DNA of 54,710 nt from CAYXOX01 sp964466745 (GCA_964466745.1 CAYXOX010000005.1:1-54710); one strand, 5' to 3'; shown: positions 32,924 through 42,405, numbered from the stretch's first letter. Notes: generated from the sequence alone by a model not told the origin. Program-made: numbers and translations.

Positions 32924-35821
32924 ATGGCGGAAAAGATACGGATCGCGGTTCTGGGCGGCGGCGTTGGCGCGATGACGGCGGCCTTTCAGCTGACCCGCGA
33001 GCCGGACTGGCGCGAGAAGTATGAGATCACGGTATACCAGCGCGGCTGGCGCCTTGGCGGCAAGGGCGCCTCGGGCCGCGGCCGCGGCGGCCGGATCGAG
33101 GAGCATGGGCTGCATGTCTGGGGAGGCTACTACGACAACGCGTTTCGCGTCCTCGCCGATGCCTACGCTGTGGCCGACCGCCCCGCGAGCTGCCCTGCCC
33201 GCGACATCGCCTCGGCCTTCGTTCCGCTCGCCTCGGCGTGGATGGCCGAACTGAGCGGCGACAGCGCCGAGATCTTCGAGGTGCCCTTCGGCACGAACGA
33301 CGAGAAACCCGGCTCCGGCAACCTGACCCTCTCGGCGGTGGACTACCTGCGCGAACTCCTCAACGGGCTGGCGCGGCTGCTGGCGCTGTTCGAGAAGCAC
33401 TCGGGCGCGAAAGTTGCGGGCGCGCGCCTGGAGAGTGTCCCCGAGGATCTGCGCGCACATGCCCGGGAGATTCCGTCCGAGCACCGCACGAGCCCGCTTC
33501 ACGCCGCCGCCCACGCCGCGCGCTGGATGCCGCCGGGCGGGCAGCACCGGCTGGCACCGCTGAGCAGGCTCGTCGCCTGGCTTCTGGAGGAGGTCGTCGA
33601 GGCGCTCTCGAACCACGGCGAGGGCGCGGGCTACGCGCCGCCGGCCCGCGCGCTTCTCGCCGGCCTGCACATCGGGGCGGCCTGCGCGCGGGGCATGATC
33701 GCCGACGACATCCTTCTCAGAGGGTTCGACAGCATCGACGACGAGGAGTGGACGGGCTGGTGCATGCGACACGGGGCACCGGAATGGGCCATGCGCAGCG
33801 CCGTCGGGCGGTGCTCCTACGACTACGTTTTCGGCTCCCACGCGGGCGACGCGCGTTTCGAGAACCGGTGCGTCGCGGCCGGTGTCGGCATGCGGGGGCT
33901 CCTGCGGCTCCTCTTCACCTACAAGGGTGCGCTCTTCTTCAAGATGAACGGCGGCATGGGCGACATCGTTTTCGCCCCGCTCTACGAGGCGCTCGTGAAG
34001 GAGGGGGTTCGCTTCGCGTTCTTTCACGAGGTACTCGACCTCGGGCTGAACGCCTCGAAGGAGCTGGTGGACGAGATCCGCATCGCCCGCCAGGCAACGC
34101 TGAAGTCTCCCGGGGCCGGTTATGAGCCGCTGGTGGAGATCGAGGGCCTGCCGTGCTGGCCGGCCGAGCCGCTCTACGATCAGCTCGTCGAGGGAGCCGC
34201 GCTCAAGGCCTCGGGCGCCGATCTGGAAAGCATCTGGTCGGGCTGGAAGAACGTCCAGGAGATCACGCTGAAGCATGGCGAGGATTTCGACGTCGTGGTG
34301 TTCGGCATCTCGCTCGGCGCGGTGCCCGTCGTCGCTCCCGAACTGGTCCGGGCCGACCCGGCCTGGAAGGCGATGGTCGAGAAGGTGGCCACCGTCCCCA
34401 CCCAGGCGATGCAGCTCTGGCTCGACAAGCCGCTTGCCGAGTTGCGGGCAGGCTCGGGAGCGCCCGCCGACGGCGCCGTGCTGACGGCCTTCTTCGAGCC
34501 TCTGGATACCTGGGCCGACATGTCCTTCCTGCTGCCGCGCGAGGCGCACGGACCGGCCGGACCGAAGCAGATCTCCTACACCTGCTCGGTGTTTCACGAG
34601 ACCGAACCCGCCCCGCCGCCCGGCGCAAGCGACTATCCCGGGCGCCAGCTCGCGGCCATGAAGGCGGGCGCGGAGGCCTGGCTCGACACCCGGCTCCCCC
34701 AGGTCCTGCCCGGCGCGGCCGGCCCGGGCGGCCGCTTCGACCGAACGCTGCTGTCCGGCGGGATCGATGCCCAGTACTTCCGGGTCAACGTCGACCATTC
34801 GGAGCGCTATGTGCAATCGCCGCCGGGCTCCACCGCCGCACGCATCACCGCGGGCAACACCGGGTTCCTCAATCTCTTCGCCGCGGGCGACTGGCTCTAC
34901 ACGGGGCTCAACGCCGGCTGCGTGGAAGCCGCCGCGATGGGCGGGCTGCAGGCCGCGCGGGCCATCTCGGGAAGCGACATCCCCATCGTGGGCGAGCGCG
35001 ACGTCTTCGTCTCCGATCTCGCCGCCCAGAACGCCCCACCGCCGTGGAACTCCATCTACGCCCGCGGCGACGTCACCGGCGCGGCCATCACCATCCCCGT
35101 TCCCGTCGAGCAGGCGCGCGCGCTGTTGCCAAGCGGGTTGAAACTGATGGAGCAGAACGGTTTTGCCCCGGGCCAGCACCCCGTGGCGATCATCCTGACC
35201 GATCAGTCCGGCGTGCGCACCAACCTGCAGTCGTCCGGCGGCATGCACTACCAGGAGGCCGTGAGCGTCGTTCCATACGTCGAGTTCGAAAACCCCGAGC
35301 ACGGCCCTCCGGGGCCCTTCATGTACTACCCCCATCTCTGGCTCAACAGCACCGCGGCGACGCTGGAGGGCCGCTGGTTCTACGGCTTCAACAAGTCGCG
35401 CGCCCGCATCGAGGGGCACCCCCGCAAGATGACGGTCGAGCCGCTCCTCTTCGGCGAAACGATCCTGGCGTCGAACCTGCGGCCGGACGGGCCCGAGGGC
35501 CACTACTACGAGTTCGATCACATGCTCAGCTACCTGCCGATGGTCCATCAGCCCGTGCTTGGGCAGACCCTGCTTGGCGACTGGGTCTACTCCTACCTCT
35601 CCTACGACGCCGAGAGGGGCAAGGTCGTGGCGCTGGAGGGCGAGATCACCTTGGGCAAGGGGCAGCTTGGCTTCCCCGACGGCAAGGTCGTCAAGGTGCG
35701 CTCGATCAGGGATACCCCGCGGGGCGCGTTCGAGTTCACCGGCACCTGGTCGCTGACGAACCCGCTCGAAAGCCGCACGCTCAAGGAGATCCTGGGCAAG
35801 GGGCGGTCCGGGCAAGGCTGA
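32924..35821 (+). CDS. Fusion of FAD-dependent oxidoreductase and acetoacetate decarboxylase-like domains
   Basis: A 965-aa protein. Residues about 1-690 are a paralogue of the FAD oxidoreductase at 26270: VLGGGVGAMTAAFQL, GWRLGGKGASGRG, IEEHGLHVWGGYYDNAF, FFKMNGGMGDIVFAPLYEAL and the C-terminal FAD motif LFAAGDWLYTGLNAGCVEAA. Residues about 705-965 are an ADC-like domain: MHYQEAVSVVPYVEF with the active-site Glu, and RWFYGFNKSRARIEG with Lys824, again without the second lysine (Ser825). ATG at 32924 follows AAGGGGGCAGCC; upstream frame is not protein-like. The fusion implies that the two activities act in sequence on one substrate or channel an unstable keto acid. Confidence 0.87.
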   Translation: MAEKIRIAVLGGGVGAMTAAFQLTREPDWREKYEITVYQRGWRLGGKGASGRGRGGRIEEHGLHVWGGYYDNAFRVLADAYAVADRPASCPARDIASAFVPLASAWMAELSGDSAEIFEVPFGTNDEKPGSGNLTLSAVDYLRELLNGLARLLALFEKHSGAKVAGARLESVPEDLRAHAREIPSEHRTSPLHAAAHAARWMPPGGQHRLAPLSRLVAWLLEEVVEALSNHGEGAGYAPPARALLAGLHIGAACARGMIADDILLRGFDSIDDEEWTGWCMRHGAPEWAMRSAVGRCSYDYVFGSHAGDARFENRCVAAGVGMRGLLRLLFTYKGALFFKMNGGMGDIVFAPLYEALVKEGVRFAFFHEVLDLGLNASKELVDEIRIARQATLKSPGAGYEPLVEIEGLPCWPAEPLYDQLVEGAALKASGADLESIWSGWKNVQEITLKHGEDFDVVVFGISLGAVPVVAPELVRADPAWKAMVEKVATVPTQAMQLWLDKPLAELRAGSGAPADGAVLTAFFEPLDTWADMSFLLPREAHGPAGPKQISYTCSVFHETEPAPPPGASDYPGRQLAAMKAGAEAWLDTRLPQVLPGAAGPGGRFDRTLLSGGIDAQYFRVNVDHSERYVQSPPGSTAARITAGNTGFLNLFAAGDWLYTGLNAGCVEAAAMGGLQAARAISGSDIPIVGERDVFVSDLAAQNAPPPWNSIYARGDVTGAAITIPVPVEQARALLPSGLKLMEQNGFAPGQHPVAIILTDQSGVRTNLQSSGGMHYQEAVSVVPYVEFENPEHGPPGPFMYYPHLWLNSTAATLEGRWFYGFNKSRARIEGHPRKMTVEPLLFGETILASNLRPDGPEGHYYEFDHMLSYLPMVHQPVLGQTLLGDWVYSYLSYDAERGKVVALEGEITLGKGQLGFPDGKVVKVRSIRDTPRGAFEFTGTWSLTNPLESRTLKEILGKGRSGQG

Positions 35822-35830
35822 GGGCTGCAC

Positions 35831-35851
35831 GGCCGCACAAGCCGCGCGGCC
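35831..35851 (+). terminator. Possible weak hairpin terminator after the fusion gene
   Basis: GGCCGC (35831-35836) and GCGGCC (35846-35851) can pair as a 6-bp stem with a 9-nt loop, 9 bp after the stop. There is no T run. The rest of the 234-bp gap to the next gene (35822-36055) holds no gene I can support. Confidence 0.25.
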
Positions 35852-36055
35852 CGAGGGCAGACATCGCGGTGCCCACAACCTTCCCTGCCGGGCCACGGGT
35901 GCAGGGTGCGGCGGCAGGGCAACGCCACACCGCCCGGCTCAACGGGCGGGCCCGCATGCCGAAGCCGGGGCCCCATGACCTGCGGCCGCACTCGTGGTAG
36001 CCTTCCGGGCGAGGAGCCCGCGCCGACTAACCATCCAAGGAACGGGAGAGCGCCC

Positions 36056-36889
36056 GTGCTGAAACTGATCCTCGCCCTTCTGGCGCTCGGCGTCGTCTCC
36101 CTGGCGGTGCTGGCCTGGCTCGACCGCCGCGCCGATCGCGCCGAATGGGCGCGGCTCGGCGCGCTCCAGCCCGCGGACCCGGAACGCTTCGATCCCGCGA
36201 TGGTGGCCCGCCTGCCCGAACCGGCCCGCCGGTACTTCGAATACATGATCGCACCCGGCACGCCGCTGCTGCCCGTGGCCGTCATCGAAATGACGGGCCA
36301 GTTCAGCCTCGGCACCAGGGACGCGCCGGGATACCGGCCGATGGCGGCGCGCCAGATTCTCGCGCCGCCCGAGGGCTTCGTCTGGGCGATGCACACGCGC
36401 GGCGCCATGCCCGTTTCGGGCTCGGATTCCGGCACCTGGACGCGCTTCAGGATCTTCGGGCTCATCCCGGTGGCCCGGCTGGGCGGCGGGGCCGATCACG
36501 CACGGTCCGCCTTCGGTCGATCCGTTTCGGAAGCGAGCATCTGGACGCCGGCCGCGCTCATGCCGGGGCCCGGGGTGTCCTGGTCCGCCGTCGACGGCGA
36601 CACCGCACGCGTGACGGTCGCGCACGGCGCGCTCGAACAGGCCGTCGACATCACCGTGGACGCGCGCGGCCAGCCGGCGGAAGTTTCGTTTCAGCGCTGG
36701 AGCAACGCGAACCCCGAGAAGGTCTACCGCCAGCAACCCTTCGGGGCAGTTGTTTCGGACTTCCGGGAGGTGGAGGGCTACCGCCTGCCCTTCCGGGTTG
36801 AAGCCGGCAACATGTTCGGCACGGATGCGTATTTCCCGTTCTTCATCGCCGATGTCACCGAAATCGCCTTCCCCCGCGCCGCTCCGTGA
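36056..36889 (+). CDS. Membrane-anchored protein of the DUF6544/DUF6920-like family
   Basis: A 277-aa protein with a single N-terminal hydrophobic anchor (MLKLILALLALGVVSLAVLAW) and a soluble domain with LPEPARRYFEYMI, EMTGQFSLG, RQILAPPEGFVW, RFRIFGLIPVA and WSNANPEKVYRQQPFGA. This pattern fits a family of uncharacterised bacterial proteins that I recall as DUF6544/DUF6920. GTG at 36056 is preferred because GGGAGAG precedes it and the anchor starts there. It is not obviously part of either neighbouring module. Confidence 0.62.
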   Translation: MLKLILALLALGVVSLAVLAWLDRRADRAEWARLGALQPADPERFDPAMVARLPEPARRYFEYMIAPGTPLLPVAVIEMTGQFSLGTRDAPGYRPMAARQILAPPEGFVWAMHTRGAMPVSGSDSGTWTRFRIFGLIPVARLGGGADHARSAFGRSVSEASIWTPAALMPGPGVSWSAVDGDTARVTVAHGALEQAVDITVDARGQPAEVSFQRWSNANPEKVYRQQPFGAVVSDFREVEGYRLPFRVEAGNMFGTDAYFPFFIADVTEIAFPRAAP

Positions 36890-36932
36890 CTGAAACCAGC
36901 AGCGCCGCCCGCCGGTGCCGCCGCCCCCCCGG

Positions 36933-37955
36933 CTAGCCGCCCGCGAAGCCGGTCAGGACCCGCGTGAGGTTGGTAGAAAGGCTTTCCGAAAGGTAGCCGC
37001 CCTCCTGCACGAAGAGGGTCGGCAGCCCCGCCATGGCGAGGCGGGCACCGATGCGCTCGAAACCCTCTGCCGTGATCGCCAGCCCCTGGAACGGATCGTC
37101 GACGGAGGCGTCGAGGCCGAGCGCCACGACGAGGATCTGCGTGCCATGGGCCCCGATGCGGGCGAGCGCGGTGTCGAGCGTGGCCAGGTACTCCGCGTCG
37201 GCCGTGCCGCGCGGCAGGGGCAGGTTGAGGTTCGCCCCAAGGCCCGCCCCCTCTCCCCGCTCGTGGGCATGGCCCCAGAAGAACGGGTAGAAACGGGCCG
37301 GATCGGCATGCACCGAAACCGTCAAAACGTCTGCGCGCCGGTAGAAGATGCCCTGGGTACCGTTGCCGTGGTGCACGTCGACATCGAGCACCGCCACGCG
37401 CGCCCCCGCGGCGCGCAGGCGTTCGGCCGCGATGGACGCGTTGTTGAGAAAGCAGAAACCCCCGGCGAGATCCCCGAACGCGTGATGCCCCGGCGGGCGG
37501 CAAAGCGCGTAGGCCGAACGCGCCCCCGCCGCGACGAGATCGGCGGCCGACACGGCGCTCTGGGCCGACCAGTACGCGGCCTCCCAGGTGTGCTCGGCGA
37601 TCGGGCACGCGGTGTCGGCCTGGTGAAAGCCGGCCTGCCCGACGGCCGATTTGGGATAGCTGTCGCTCCGGCTCGCCGGGTGCACGTTGGGCACGACCTC
37701 CGGCGCGGCCCCCTCGATCCGGCGCCAACGTCGGTAGATCGTCTGCAGGAAGGTCAGGTACTCCGCGCTGTGGACCGCCGCGATGGGCGCAAGCCCGGCA
37801 TCGGCCGGCTCGGTGAAGGTGCAGCCGGCGGCCTTCGCGCCGGCGGTGAGCGCGTCGATCCGCGCGGCCTGCTCGGGACTGCGCGACACCACGCCATTGG
37901 CCATGAAGTGTTGCGGGTCGTGCTTCCACTGCCGCGCGTCGAATACCGCTTGCAT
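36933..37955 (-). CDS. Histone-deacetylase-superfamily amidohydrolase (acetylpolyamine deacetylase type)
   Basis: A 340-aa zinc hydrolase. The general-base dyad is RPPGHHAF, zinc ligands are in LDVDVHHGNGTQ (Asp and His) and GLDASVDDPFQG (Asp), and the Tyr region is VQEGGYLSE. The N-terminal MANGVVSRSPEQAARIDAL and the EP-x-D segment match bacterial acetylpolyamine amidohydrolases. It likely removes an acetyl (or other acyl) group from a cytoplasmic amine. ATG at 37955 has GGAGGAAG upstream. It is the last gene of the minus-strand module that starts at 44054, 46 bp after BKACE. Confidence 0.85.
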   Translation of the reverse strand: MQAVFDARQWKHDPQHFMANGVVSRSPEQAARIDALTAGAKAAGCTFTEPADAGLAPIAAVHSAEYLTFLQTIYRRWRRIEGAAPEVVPNVHPASRSDSYPKSAVGQAGFHQADTACPIAEHTWEAAYWSAQSAVSAADLVAAGARSAYALCRPPGHHAFGDLAGGFCFLNNASIAAERLRAAGARVAVLDVDVHHGNGTQGIFYRRADVLTVSVHADPARFYPFFWGHAHERGEGAGLGANLNLPLPRGTADAEYLATLDTALARIGAHGTQILVVALGLDASVDDPFQGLAITAEGFERIGARLAMAGLPTLFVQEGGYLSESLSTNLTRVLTGFAGG

Positions 37956-38001
37956 GTTCTTCCTCCGCCTTGCCGCGCTAAGCCCGCGGCCGTGCCGCTG
38001 G

Positions 38002-38928
38002 TCAGATCGCCGTCCGGTCGCCGCCCTTGAGATGCAGGAGCGCGCGCGCCTCGGCCGGCGTGGCGGCCTCCCGCCCGAGATCCTCCACGATGCGGCGGAT
38101 CTTGGAGACCTGCTCGGCATTGCTGCGCGCCAGCGTGCCGCGCGCGATCATCAGGCTGTCCTCGAGCCCCACGCGCACGTGCCCGCCCATGGCCGCGGCC
38201 ATGCTCGCCAGAAGCATCTGCTGGCGCCCTGCGGCCAGCACCGAGAAGGCGTAATCGTCTCCGAAGAGCTTGTCGGCGATGCGCTTCATGTGCATCAGGT
38301 TCTCGTGGTCCGCGCCGATGCCGCCGAGAACGCCGAAGACGAACTGGATGAAGAACGGCGGCTCCACCATCCCGCGATCGACGAAGTGCCGCAGCATGTA
38401 GAGATGGCTCACGTCGTAACACTCGAACTCGAAGCGCGCGCCGCGATCCCGGCCGAGCTCGGTGAGGATGCGCGCGATGTCCCGCGGGGTATTCTTGAAG
38501 ACGAGATCGTCCGAGCCTTCGAGAAACGGCTTCTCCCAGTCGTGTTTCCAGGTGTCGATCCGCGCGGCCATGGGATAGAGCGCGAAGTTCATGGTCCCCA
38601 TGTTGAGCGAGCACATCTCGGGCGCCGCGGCCTTCGGCGCGGCCAGCCGTTCGTCGAGCGTCATCACCGCGCTGCCGCCCGTGGAGATGTTGAGCACTGC
38701 GTCGGATGCCTGCTTGATCCGCGGCAGGAAGGCCTGGAAGTGCTCCGGCGCGGCCGAGGGCCGGCCGTTCTCGGGGTCGCGCGCGTGCAGATGCAGGATA
38801 GCGGCACCGGCATCGGCAGCGGCGACGGCCTGCTCCACGATCTCCTCCGCGGTAACCGGCAGATAGGGCGACATCGACGGCGTGTGGATCGAGCCGGTGA
38901 CGGCACAGGTGATGATGATCTTGGACAT
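38002..38928 (-). CDS. BKACE (DUF849) beta-keto acid cleavage enzyme
   Basis: A 308-aa protein. BKACE enzymes condense a beta-keto acid with acetyl-CoA and split it into acetoacetate and a new acyl-CoA. The N-terminal IITCAVTGSIHTPSMSPYLP and the zinc motif ILHLHARDPENG (His-x-His) are diagnostic, and the third ligand Glu is in HVRVGLEDSL near the C-terminus. Substrate-specific pocket residues cannot be assigned here. It follows the aminotransferase by 9 bp, which suggests that the keto acid arises by transamination. A CoA thioesterase gene lies at 45210, at the divergent end of the module. ATG at 38928. Confidence 0.9.
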   Translation of the reverse strand: MSKIIITCAVTGSIHTPSMSPYLPVTAEEIVEQAVAAADAGAAILHLHARDPENGRPSAAPEHFQAFLPRIKQASDAVLNISTGGSAVMTLDERLAAPKAAAPEMCSLNMGTMNFALYPMAARIDTWKHDWEKPFLEGSDDLVFKNTPRDIARILTELGRDRGARFEFECYDVSHLYMLRHFVDRGMVEPPFFIQFVFGVLGGIGADHENLMHMKRIADKLFGDDYAFSVLAAGRQQMLLASMAAAMGGHVRVGLEDSLMIARGTLARSNAEQVSKIRRIVEDLGREAATPAEARALLHLKGGDRTAI

Positions 38929-38937
38929 TGCGCCCCC

Positions 38938-40290
38938 TCACACGGCTTCGGAGCGGGCGGCGAGCGCCTCGGCCTCGAACGCTGCCAGCGCCCCGTCGAG
39001 GATGCCGACCAGCTCGTCTAGCTGCGCCTCGGTGATGATCAGCGGCGGGCAGACGAGGAAGTGATCGCCCTCGGTTCCGCCGCGCGTGCGGCGGGAATAG
39101 ATGATGAGGCCCCGCTCGTAGGCGATGTCCACCAGCCGCTGGTGCGCGTTCAACCCCGGAGGCAGGGGGCGCATCGTCTCGCGGTCGCTCACCAGCTCGA
39201 AGGCCAGCAGAAGGCCCTTGCCGCGCACGTCGCCGATGAAGGGATAGCGGGCCATCAGCCCTTCCAGCCGGGATTTCAGAAGCGCGCCCATGGCCGCGGC
39301 GTTGGCCACGAGCCCCTGGGCCTCGATCTCCGCGAGCACGGCCGATCCGGCTGCGCAGGCCAGCGGGTTGCCGGCATAGGTGAAGCCGTGCTGGAAGCCG
39401 CCGTCGTCCAGCACCGCTTCCACGATCGCGGTCTGCGCCACGGTGGCGCCCAGCGGCATGTACCCGGCGGCGAAGCCCTTGGAGAGCACCATAATGTCGG
39501 GCACTATGCCCCAGTGCTCGGCGGCGACGAAGGCGCCGGTGCGGCCCGCGCCGGACATCACCTCGTCGTAGATCAGGAGCACCCCGAACTCCCTGCAGAT
39601 CTCGGCGACGCGGGCATAGTAGCTGTCGGGGGCCACGAGGGCCCCGGTCGAGGCGCCGCCGACGGGCTCCATGATGAAGCCGAGCACGGTCTCGGGCCCC
39701 TGGCGCAGGATCTCCTCGCGCAGCATCTCGGCATAGCGCAGGCCGCGGGCCGCATCGTCGAGACCGTCGCGGTCGAGATAGCAGGTGGGTGCCGGCACCT
39801 TCGGCATCGGGCGCATCATCGGCTCGAAGGGCCCCGTGAGCGGGTCGTAGCCGGTCAGCGCCAGCGCGCCCAGCGTACAGCCGTGATAGCCCGGAAAGCG
39901 CGAGATCACCTTCCAGCGCGAGCCCTCGCCACGCGCCAGCGCGTATTGGCGGGCGAGCTTGATCGCACTCTCCACAGCCTCCGAGCCGCCGGACACGAAG
40001 AACACCCGGTCGAGCCCCTCGGGCAGAAGCGCCGCCGTCTGGGCGGCGAGCCGCTCGGCCGCATCCGTCTGGAAGTGCAGCCGATAGCCGAAGGTCGCTC
40101 GCTCCATCTGCTCGCGCATCGCCGCGAGCACGCGCGGGTTGGAGTGCCCGATGTTGGAAACCATGGCCCCCGAGCTGCCATCGATGTAGCGCCGGCCCGA
40201 GGTGTCTTGCAGGTAGATGCCCTCGCCGCGGTCCAGCGTGGGGCGCGGTAGCCGGGACTGGTAGAAGAGGTGCGAGGCGGCGCGTGTCAT
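38938..40290 (-). CDS. Class III (omega/beta-amino acid type) PLP aminotransferase
   Basis: A 450-aa protein. The PLP lysine is in VLSKGFAAGYMPLGA, the ring-contacting Asp in LLIYDEVMSGAGRTG, the phosphate-binding region is FVSGGSEAVESAIKLAR, and FPGYHGCTLGALALTG is present. The overall pattern is that of DABA/beta-alanine/putrescine-type aminotransferases, which remove an amine distal to the carboxylate. It overlaps the ABC ATPase gene by 4 bp (ATGA), so it is coupled to amino-acid import. Likely role: convert the imported or deprotected amino compound to a keto or aldehyde acid for BKACE. Confidence 0.88.
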   Translation of the reverse strand: MTRAASHLFYQSRLPRPTLDRGEGIYLQDTSGRRYIDGSSGAMVSNIGHSNPRVLAAMREQMERATFGYRLHFQTDAAERLAAQTAALLPEGLDRVFFVSGGSEAVESAIKLARQYALARGEGSRWKVISRFPGYHGCTLGALALTGYDPLTGPFEPMMRPMPKVPAPTCYLDRDGLDDAARGLRYAEMLREEILRQGPETVLGFIMEPVGGASTGALVAPDSYYARVAEICREFGVLLIYDEVMSGAGRTGAFVAAEHWGIVPDIMVLSKGFAAGYMPLGATVAQTAIVEAVLDDGGFQHGFTYAGNPLACAAGSAVLAEIEAQGLVANAAAMGALLKSRLEGLMARYPFIGDVRGKGLLLAFELVSDRETMRPLPPGLNAHQRLVDIAYERGLIIYSRRTRGGTEGDHFLVCPPLIITEAQLDELVGILDGALAAFEAEALAARSEAV

Positions 40291-41063
40291 GGGCGGTTGT
40301 TGCCCTCCAGGTGCTTGCGCAGGAAGGCCCGGGTGCGCTCGCTCTCGGGATTGCGAAAGATCACATCCGGCGGGCCCTCCTCGACGACCACGCCCTTGTC
40401 CATGAAGAGCACCCTGTCGCAGACGCTCTCGGCGAAGCCCATCTCGTGGGTGACGATGATCATCGTCATGTGCTCCTCGGCCAGCTGCTTCATCACGAGG
40501 TTCACCTCCTCCACCAGCTCGGGGTCGAGCGCGGAGGTCGCCTCGTCGAAGAGCATCACCTTCGGTGCCATCGCGAGCGCACGCGCGATGGCGACCCGCT
40601 GCTTCTGGCCGCCGGAGAGCTGCGAGGGATAGGCGTCGATCTTCTCGGAAAGGCCGACCCGGGCGAGCTGCTCCTCGGCGATCCTGTCGGCGGCGCGCTC
40701 GTCGACCCCCTTCAGGAGCTTCGGCGCCAGCGTGATGTTGCCGCGAACGGTGAGATGCGGGAACAGGTTGAAGTGCTGGAACACCATCCCGATGTCCTGG
40801 CGCACCTGGTTCACGTGCTTTTCGTACTGCCGGTGCGGCAGCTTCTTGTTGATCTGCACCCCCTCGAGCCAGACCTCCCCCGATGTCAGCGGGTCGAGTT
40901 CGTTGATCGCGCGCAGCAGGGTGGACTTGCCCGAACCGCTGGGCCCGATGATGGCGACGATCTGCCCCCGGTCCACCTTCAGGCTGATGTCCTTGAGCAC
41001 CTCGAGGCTGCCGAAGCTCTTGGCGGCGTTGCGGATCTCCACGAAAGCGGTCTCTGGCACCAC
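40287..41063 (-). CDS. Polar amino acid ABC importer ATPase (GlnQ/HisP type)
   Basis: A 258-aa protein. Walker A is GPSGSGKST (about 40-48), the Q-loop is in MVFQHFNLFPHLTV, the signature QLSGGQKQRVAIA, Walker B VMLFDEATSALDPE and the H-loop IVTHEMGFA. It has no C-terminal regulatory extension, as is typical of the PAAT family. The start is one of two adjacent GTG codons at 41063/41060, 6 bp after GGAGA. It works with the permeases at 41073 and 41748 and the binding protein at 43255. Confidence 0.9.
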   Translation of the reverse strand: MVPETAFVEIRNAAKSFGSLEVLKDISLKVDRGQIVAIIGPSGSGKSTLLRAINELDPLTSGEVWLEGVQINKKLPHRQYEKHVNQVRQDIGMVFQHFNLFPHLTVRGNITLAPKLLKGVDERAADRIAEEQLARVGLSEKIDAYPSQLSGGQKQRVAIARALAMAPKVMLFDEATSALDPELVEEVNLVMKQLAEEHMTMIIVTHEMGFAESVCDRVLFMDKGVVVEEGPPDVIFRNPESERTRAFLRKHLEGNNRP

Positions 41064-41072
41064 GGCGCTCTC

Positions 41073-41729
41073 CTAGCGGCTCAGGGCGATGCGGCGCTCG
41101 ATGCGGCGCTGCACGGCTTCCATCATGAGGTTGATCAGGTAGTAGAACACGGCCGCGGTCACGTAGAACTCGAAGGGCCGGAACGTGCGGCCGATGGCCT
41201 GCTGGGCCGAGAGGGTCAGCTCCGACACGCCGATGACCGAGACCAGCGCGGAATCCTTCAGGAGCGCGATCATGTTGTTGCCGATGGGCGGGATCACGTC
41301 GCGCACCGCCTGCGGCACCACCACGTAGCGCAGGGTCTGCATCCGGCTCAGGCCGAGCGTGCGCGATGCCTCGGTCTGTCCCTTGTCGACGGCCAGGATG
41401 CTCGACTGGATCAGCTCGGAATTGTAGACCGCGAAGTGCAGGCCCAGCCCGATCACGCCGGCCACGAAGGCCGGCAGGTCGATCCCGATCTGGATCAGGC
41501 CGAAATAGATCAGGAAAAGCTGAAGCAGCAGCGGCGTTCCCATGAAGAGCCACTCGAAAGCGCGGAACGGCAACCGGACGAACCAGGGCGCGTAAAGCGC
41601 GATGACCGCGAAGAAGATGCCCCCCACGAAGCTCAGGATCGCCGCCCCCACGGTGATCGCGATGGTCCAGAGCACGCCGATCAGGATCACGTCGAGAAAT
41701 TGCGGCACCACCGTGAAATCAAGCGACAT
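41073..41729 (-). CDS. Polar amino acid ABC importer permease
   Basis: A 218-aa His/Glu/Gln/Arg/opine-type permease with about five helices and the EAA loop EASRTLGLSRMQTLRYVVVPQA. The N-terminal helix region (GVLWTIAITVGAAILSFVGG) and the GTPLLLQLFLIYFG segment are diagnostic. It starts 18 bp after the other permease and ends 9 bp before the ATPase. ATG at 41729. Confidence 0.9.
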   Translation of the reverse strand: MSLDFTVVPQFLDVILIGVLWTIAITVGAAILSFVGGIFFAVIALYAPWFVRLPFRAFEWLFMGTPLLLQLFLIYFGLIQIGIDLPAFVAGVIGLGLHFAVYNSELIQSSILAVDKGQTEASRTLGLSRMQTLRYVVVPQAVRDVIPPIGNNMIALLKDSALVSVIGVSELTLSAQQAIGRTFRPFEFYVTAAVFYYLINLMMEAVQRRIERRIALSR

Positions 41730-41747
41730 GGCACGTCTCCTCCGGCA

Positions 41748-42395
41748 TCAGACGATCCGCGCCCGGCGGTCGAGCCAGACGATGCCGCGGCCGGCGGCGT
41801 AGATGATGATCATGTAAAGCGCTCCCGAAAGCAGGAACATTTCGAAGGGCTTGTAGGTCGAGCCGATGTAGCGCTGCGCGGTGTAGGTCAGTTCCACGAC
41901 CGCGATCGGCGCCACCAGCGCGGTGCCCTTGATGAGCGCGTTGATGTTCACGCCGAGGGGGCGGATCATCAGCCGCGCGGCTTGGGGCAGCACGACGTAG
42001 CGCATGTTTTGCAGCCTGCTCAGCCCCAGCGTGCGCGCCGCTTCCGTCTGGCCGCGGTCGACCGAGATGATGGCGCCGCGGATCGTCTCGGTCATGTAGG
42101 CGCCGATGTTGACGCCGAGTCCGATGACGCCCGCCTCGAAGGCGTCTAGCTGGATGCCCACCTGCGGGCCGCCGAAATAGAGGATGAAGAGCTGGATCAG
42201 CGCGGGCGTGCCCCGGATCACGCTGACATAGGCCGCCCCGATGGCGCGGAACACGCGCAGGCGGGAAAGCCGGGCCGCGGCGCCGAGCGCCCCGCAAGCG
42301 AGGCCGAGGATCGTGGTCAGCGCCGCAAGCTGCACCGTGACGAGGGCCGCCTCGATGAAGAACGGGTAGACCGTCAGCATCAGCTCGATGTCCAC
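41748..42395 (-). CDS. Polar amino acid ABC importer permease
   Basis: A 215-aa permease, paralogue of the previous one: TVQLAALTTILGLACGALG, RGTPALIQLFILYFGG and the EAA loop EAARTLGLSRLQNMRYVVLP. GTG at 42395 is chosen because AGGAGG lies 7 bp upstream, immediately after the creatininase-family stop; an ATG five codons later is weaker. The two form a heterodimeric channel. Confidence 0.88.
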   Translation of the reverse strand: MDIELMLTVYPFFIEAALVTVQLAALTTILGLACGALGAAARLSRLRVFRAIGAAYVSVIRGTPALIQLFILYFGGPQVGIQLDAFEAGVIGLGVNIGAYMTETIRGAIISVDRGQTEAARTLGLSRLQNMRYVVLPQAARLMIRPLGVNINALIKGTALVAPIAVVELTYTAQRYIGSTYKPFEMFLLSGALYMIIIYAAGRGIVWLDRRARIV

Positions 42396-42405
42396 CGCCG
42401 CCCTC

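Noticed and set aside
32738..35896. 1052-codon minus-strand ORF opposite the fusion gene
   Set aside because: Same reasoning: the plus strand carries FAD and ADC motifs, the mirror frame none.
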